This document shows positions 51,117 to 53,208 of a stretch of 53,208 bases of DNA, piece by piece. Each line of letters opens with the position of its first letter. Position 1 is the first letter of the stretch. Below the pieces are notes generated by a model that had not been told where the DNA came from, did not search any database, and was given only the letters and a program-made list of their open reading frames with translations. Origin of the DNA: Mycolicibacterium pyrenivorans (lineage in GTDB: Bacteria; Actinomycetota; Actinomycetes; Mycobacteriales; Mycobacteriaceae); assembly GCF_025821625.1 (NCBI RefSeq), contig NZ_JACKSH010000017.1:1-53208 (forward strand). Reading direction: 5' to 3'. The position numbers and the translations under genes were made by a program.

Positions 51117-52323
51117 TGCGCTCCGCACGCCGTGGTCGCGCTGGCTGATCGCGGTTTGCGTGACCCTGACTCCGGCCGTAGTCGCTTTCGGGTGCGGTCA
51201 TCCCGGCGTGCACGCTGCGCATAGCTTTCTGATTCCGGGCGCCGGAATGCTGGAGGCTCAACCGGTGATTGCGGTCATGTTCATGGTCTGCGCTGCCGCA
51301 GGGACCACCGCATGGCTGTTATGGGGAACCGACTGGCTTGTTGCATTGATTGTCGTCGCGTCGATGGTTGCCTCAGCCGGGTGGGGCAGCACGACACACG
51401 CGGCCGCTGGGGCGGTCGTGACATACAGCCAGTCGCACGAGTTCCCGCTGGTGTTGCTGCTCCTGGCGACGGCTGGTTGGGTGCGCGCGACACTGGCGGG
51501 GGTGCCTGGATTCCGCTGGCTGGCCGGACGGCGGTCGCGATCCGAACCCTGGACCCTGTCCGACTTGTCGGTGCCGGATCGTTGTCGAGCGGTTGCGGTG
51601 CTGTCGATGGCGGACGTGGTCGATGACGACGCACTCGACGCACTGCGCTCTCCGGAAGTACATCGGCGGGCACGCCGGGTCGGTGTGGCTGCACGTTGGC
51701 GGTTCGCGGGTGATCCGTTACGCAACGATCATGCCCACACCAGGGCCGCGATGTTGATGTGCGGGCTGCTCGACGCAACCGGTACCGAGCGGCTGACCGC
51801 AGACGCGCACTGTTCCCGGGTGGGCGTGCCGTGTAGCGAACCGACCTGGGTGCGCCCGCTCGATGCAACCCTGGTCGCGGTGGCATTGGAAGACGCCCAG
51901 GACGCCACGGCAGCCCAGCGATGGCGCCTCGCTCTGGCCGGCCCTTTCGCTATACGTCGCGGCCACCGCGCGGCGTGGTGGTGGAGTCCGCTGGGATTGT
52001 CGGCGGGCAAGTGTTGCGACTGGGAACACGCGCTGGTGACGGCGATCGCGCACTCCCGTGGTTGGATCGATGAGCAGGACTGGCCCGCTCTGCGTCAACG
52101 CGTGCTCGGCGCCGCGGCGCGGGGCAGTGAACGCAGCGACGACGAACGACTCGTCGCTGCGGGCAGGGTGTGGCTCAACTTCATCGACGACCCGGCCGCC
52201 GCAGCGGTCCTCTACCGTCCGACTGTCAAACACGATCCGCTGGCCGTGGCAATCGACCGGCTGGCGGAGCATTTTCGCGCTGGCAGGGCAGCGCACGTCA
52301 TCGAGGAGTCTGGAGACGCATGA
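51079..52323 (+). CDS. Membrane protein with N-terminal helices and a soluble C-terminal domain
   Basis: 414 residues. Four hydrophobic segments are visible at about 21-38, 62-81, 85-103 and 121-140, followed by a soluble part of about 260 residues rich in Trp, Cys and Arg (KCCDWEHALVTAIAHSRGW, HRAAWWWSPLGLSAG). The stretch SFLIPGAGMLEAQPVIAVMF matches SLVFPGGGLLYTAHPIAFVF of the next protein at the same distance from the N-terminus, so the membrane modules are related. The soluble part is unrecognised. ATG 51079 overlaps the kinase end; ATG 51094 in frame is an equally good start. The stop overlaps the next gene's ATG, so the two membrane proteins are probably made together. Confidence 0.65.
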   Translation: MHWTSMRSNSSSDALRTPWSRWLIAVCVTLTPAVVAFGCGHPGVHAAHSFLIPGAGMLEAQPVIAVMFMVCAAAGTTAWLLWGTDWLVALIVVASMVASAGWGSTTHAAAGAVVTYSQSHEFPLVLLLLATAGWVRATLAGVPGFRWLAGRRSRSEPWTLSDLSVPDRCRAVAVLSMADVVDDDALDALRSPEVHRRARRVGVAARWRFAGDPLRNDHAHTRAAMLMCGLLDATGTERLTADAHCSRVGVPCSEPTWVRPLDATLVAVALEDAQDATAAQRWRLALAGPFAIRRGHRAAWWWSPLGLSAGKCCDWEHALVTAIAHSRGWIDEQDWPALRQRVLGAAARGSERSDDERLVAAGRVWLNFIDDPAAAAVLYRPTVKHDPLAVAIDRLAEHFRAGRAAHVIEESGDA

Positions 52324-53132
52324 CCCAAACAGTTCCCGCACAGGCTAATTCGCCCGCACCAGTTCCTCTGCTTGCGCCGCGGCCCGCCCGTTTCGGCCCG
52401 GTGACACGCCACCTGCTGGCTCGTACGGCGGTGTGCGTCGGCCTGGTCGAAGTACTCGCGGCAGTCCTTGTTTTCGGTGTTGCCACGGATTCCTCGCGCG
52501 CTATTGGGCTGTCTTTGGTCTTCCCCGGCGGCGGCCTACTCTACACCGCTCACCCCATCGCCTTCGTGTTCACCGTTGCGCTACTCGTGGTGGCGCTGGT
52601 GCTGTGGTGGGGGATCAGCGCGCATTTGGCGATTCCCGCGGTGTGGTTGGGCAGCGCGATTATTGCCTGGTCCCTGGTGGATTCGCCCCGGCTGATTCTC
52701 GAACGAGGCACCACCTGGCCGTGGAGCATACCGGTGGTCTACCTGATCGCGGTGGTGGCTGCGGGCACGGGACTCTGGAAGCTGGAGCGCCGGTTTCGTG
52801 CCAAGCGTGCCAAGGTGGCTGAACTGAACGAATACCTCGCATCGGTCGAGCTGCCCACGGGGCGTCCGGGAGCGCGCGAGCCGAATGCGATCGACGCCGA
52901 GCTGGTGCGGTGGTGCTACGACCTGGCGCAACAGCCGCACGACGGACTGAAGGGTTTCGACTGGGGCGAGCAATTCCACGGCGGCACTCAGCTTCGCTAT
53001 CAGGTCTTCTCCTACTGCTGGGCGATGTGCATCTTCGCCGCGAACTACGTGCCGAACGGGCAGCGTCAGGCGCGGGAGGCATTGACTCGGATGGTGTTGA
53101 AGAGCACTGACTTAACCTGGATTCACCGATGA
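52320..53132 (+). CDS. Membrane protein with a short linalool dehydratase/isomerase-like C-terminal region, probably truncated
   Basis: 270 residues from ATG 52320, which overlaps the previous stop (ATGA). Hydrophobic segments lie at about 36-55, 62-75, 79-98, 101-120 and 135-153, then a basic linker and a soluble end. Residues 193-270 (RWCYDLAQQPHDGLKGFDWG, then TQLRYQVFSYCWAMCIFAAN, then ALTRMVLKS.DLTW) resemble the start of the linalool dehydratase/isomerase (LDI) fold as I remember it. A membrane module before an LDI domain is known from the linalool isomerase of Thauera. The LDI domain should be over 300 residues, but only about 75 are present before a TGA, and no other frame continues it. 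Truncation by a rearrangement at about 53130 is likely. The fold call is tentative. Confidence 0.5.
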   Translation: MTQTVPAQANSPAPVPLLAPRPARFGPVTRHLLARTAVCVGLVEVLAAVLVFGVATDSSRAIGLSLVFPGGGLLYTAHPIAFVFTVALLVVALVLWWGISAHLAIPAVWLGSAIIAWSLVDSPRLILERGTTWPWSIPVVYLIAVVAAGTGLWKLERRFRAKRAKVAELNEYLASVELPTGRPGAREPNAIDAELVRWCYDLAQQPHDGLKGFDWGEQFHGGTQLRYQVFSYCWAMCIFAANYVPNGQRQAREALTRMVLKSTDLTWIHR

Positions 53133-53208
53133 GGTAGGGATGGGAGGCGGGTTGTAACAGCGAAATGCCCTGTCGTGGTGAAAGAATGAGATTTCTCGAG
53201 GATCACAT
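53133..53208. other. Window-edge sequence with a possible ribosome site
   Basis: The last 76 bases contain no gene. TCGAGG near 53196-53201 followed by ATCAC and AT at the window end would suit a ribosome site before an ATG just outside. This may be the start of the element or gene that cut off the LDI-like domain. Confidence 0.25.

Overview
The window is GC-rich, gene-dense actinobacterial DNA. Tight operons with ATGA/GTGA stop-start overlaps, many GTG starts, an F420-type oxidoreductase, SCP2-type thiolase plus DUF35 pairs, three P450s, several CoA-transferases and repeated amidohydrolase_2 proteins fit a Mycobacterium/Mycolicibacterium-like genome (Rhodococcus, Nocardia or Gordonia are less likely). 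No rRNA, tRNA, CRISPR array or intact insertion sequence was seen.

Almost the whole window is one large catabolic island. Positions 1-1500 hold a partial ORF, an F420/LLM oxidoreductase and the stump of a cysteine hydrolase. 1.65-8.9 kb encodes a Baeyer-Villiger monooxygenase (BVMO), an alpha/beta hydrolase, an aldehyde dehydrogenase, a crotonase, a thiolase and a frameshifted SRPBCC protein: ketone to ester/lactone, hydrolysis, aldehyde oxidation, beta-oxidation. 8.9-14.0 kb has two SDRs, an acyl-CoA ligase and a second ALDH. 14.3-22.4 kb is a plus-strand operon (amidohydrolase, DUF35, thiolase, fused double CaiB CoA-transferase, amidohydrolase, ALDH). It meets a minus-strand pair (Cys-less thiolase-like protein and DUF35 at 22.4-24.0 kb). 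24.3-28.0 kb has a MaoC-like hydratase and two CoA-transferases, then a GntR/FCD regulator. 28.9-37.4 kb holds two facing operons (NTF2-like, P450, thioesterase and a truncated SDR against amidohydrolase, SDR, DapB-like, P450 and SDR). 37.5-48.1 kb has a second acyl-CoA ligase, a D-aminoacylase-like hydrolase, a run of damaged genes, a small-molecule kinase, an NTF2-like protein, a molybdopterin oxidoreductase and a double-hotdog protein. 48.6-53.1 kb has a third P450, a second kinase and two related membrane proteins, the last carrying what looks like a cut-off linalool dehydratase/isomerase-like domain.

The most striking signal is regulatory. Two short dyads recur almost exclusively in promoter gaps. 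One is GAGAA-N6-TTCTC: four perfect copies (1549, 4540, 14206, 39376) and two one-mismatch copies (24224, 49882). The other is CTTGTATRC, a half of the near-perfect palindrome TGCATACTTGTATGCA. It occurs in five intergenic gaps (two copies at 14165-14196, then 24171, 28785, a variant at 37454, and 49964), including the one upstream of the GntR gene itself. Together they suggest that the separate operons form one regulon, with the local GntR protein a candidate for the second motif.

The gene content points to activation (ligases, CoA-transferases, P450s), beta-oxidation or retro-aldol chain shortening, and ring opening of a branched alicyclic, terpenoid or steroid-like compound. The substrate cannot be read from sequence. 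The island is also eroding or of imperfect sequence quality: three genes carry single-base frameshifts, and at least four more are N-terminal stumps.
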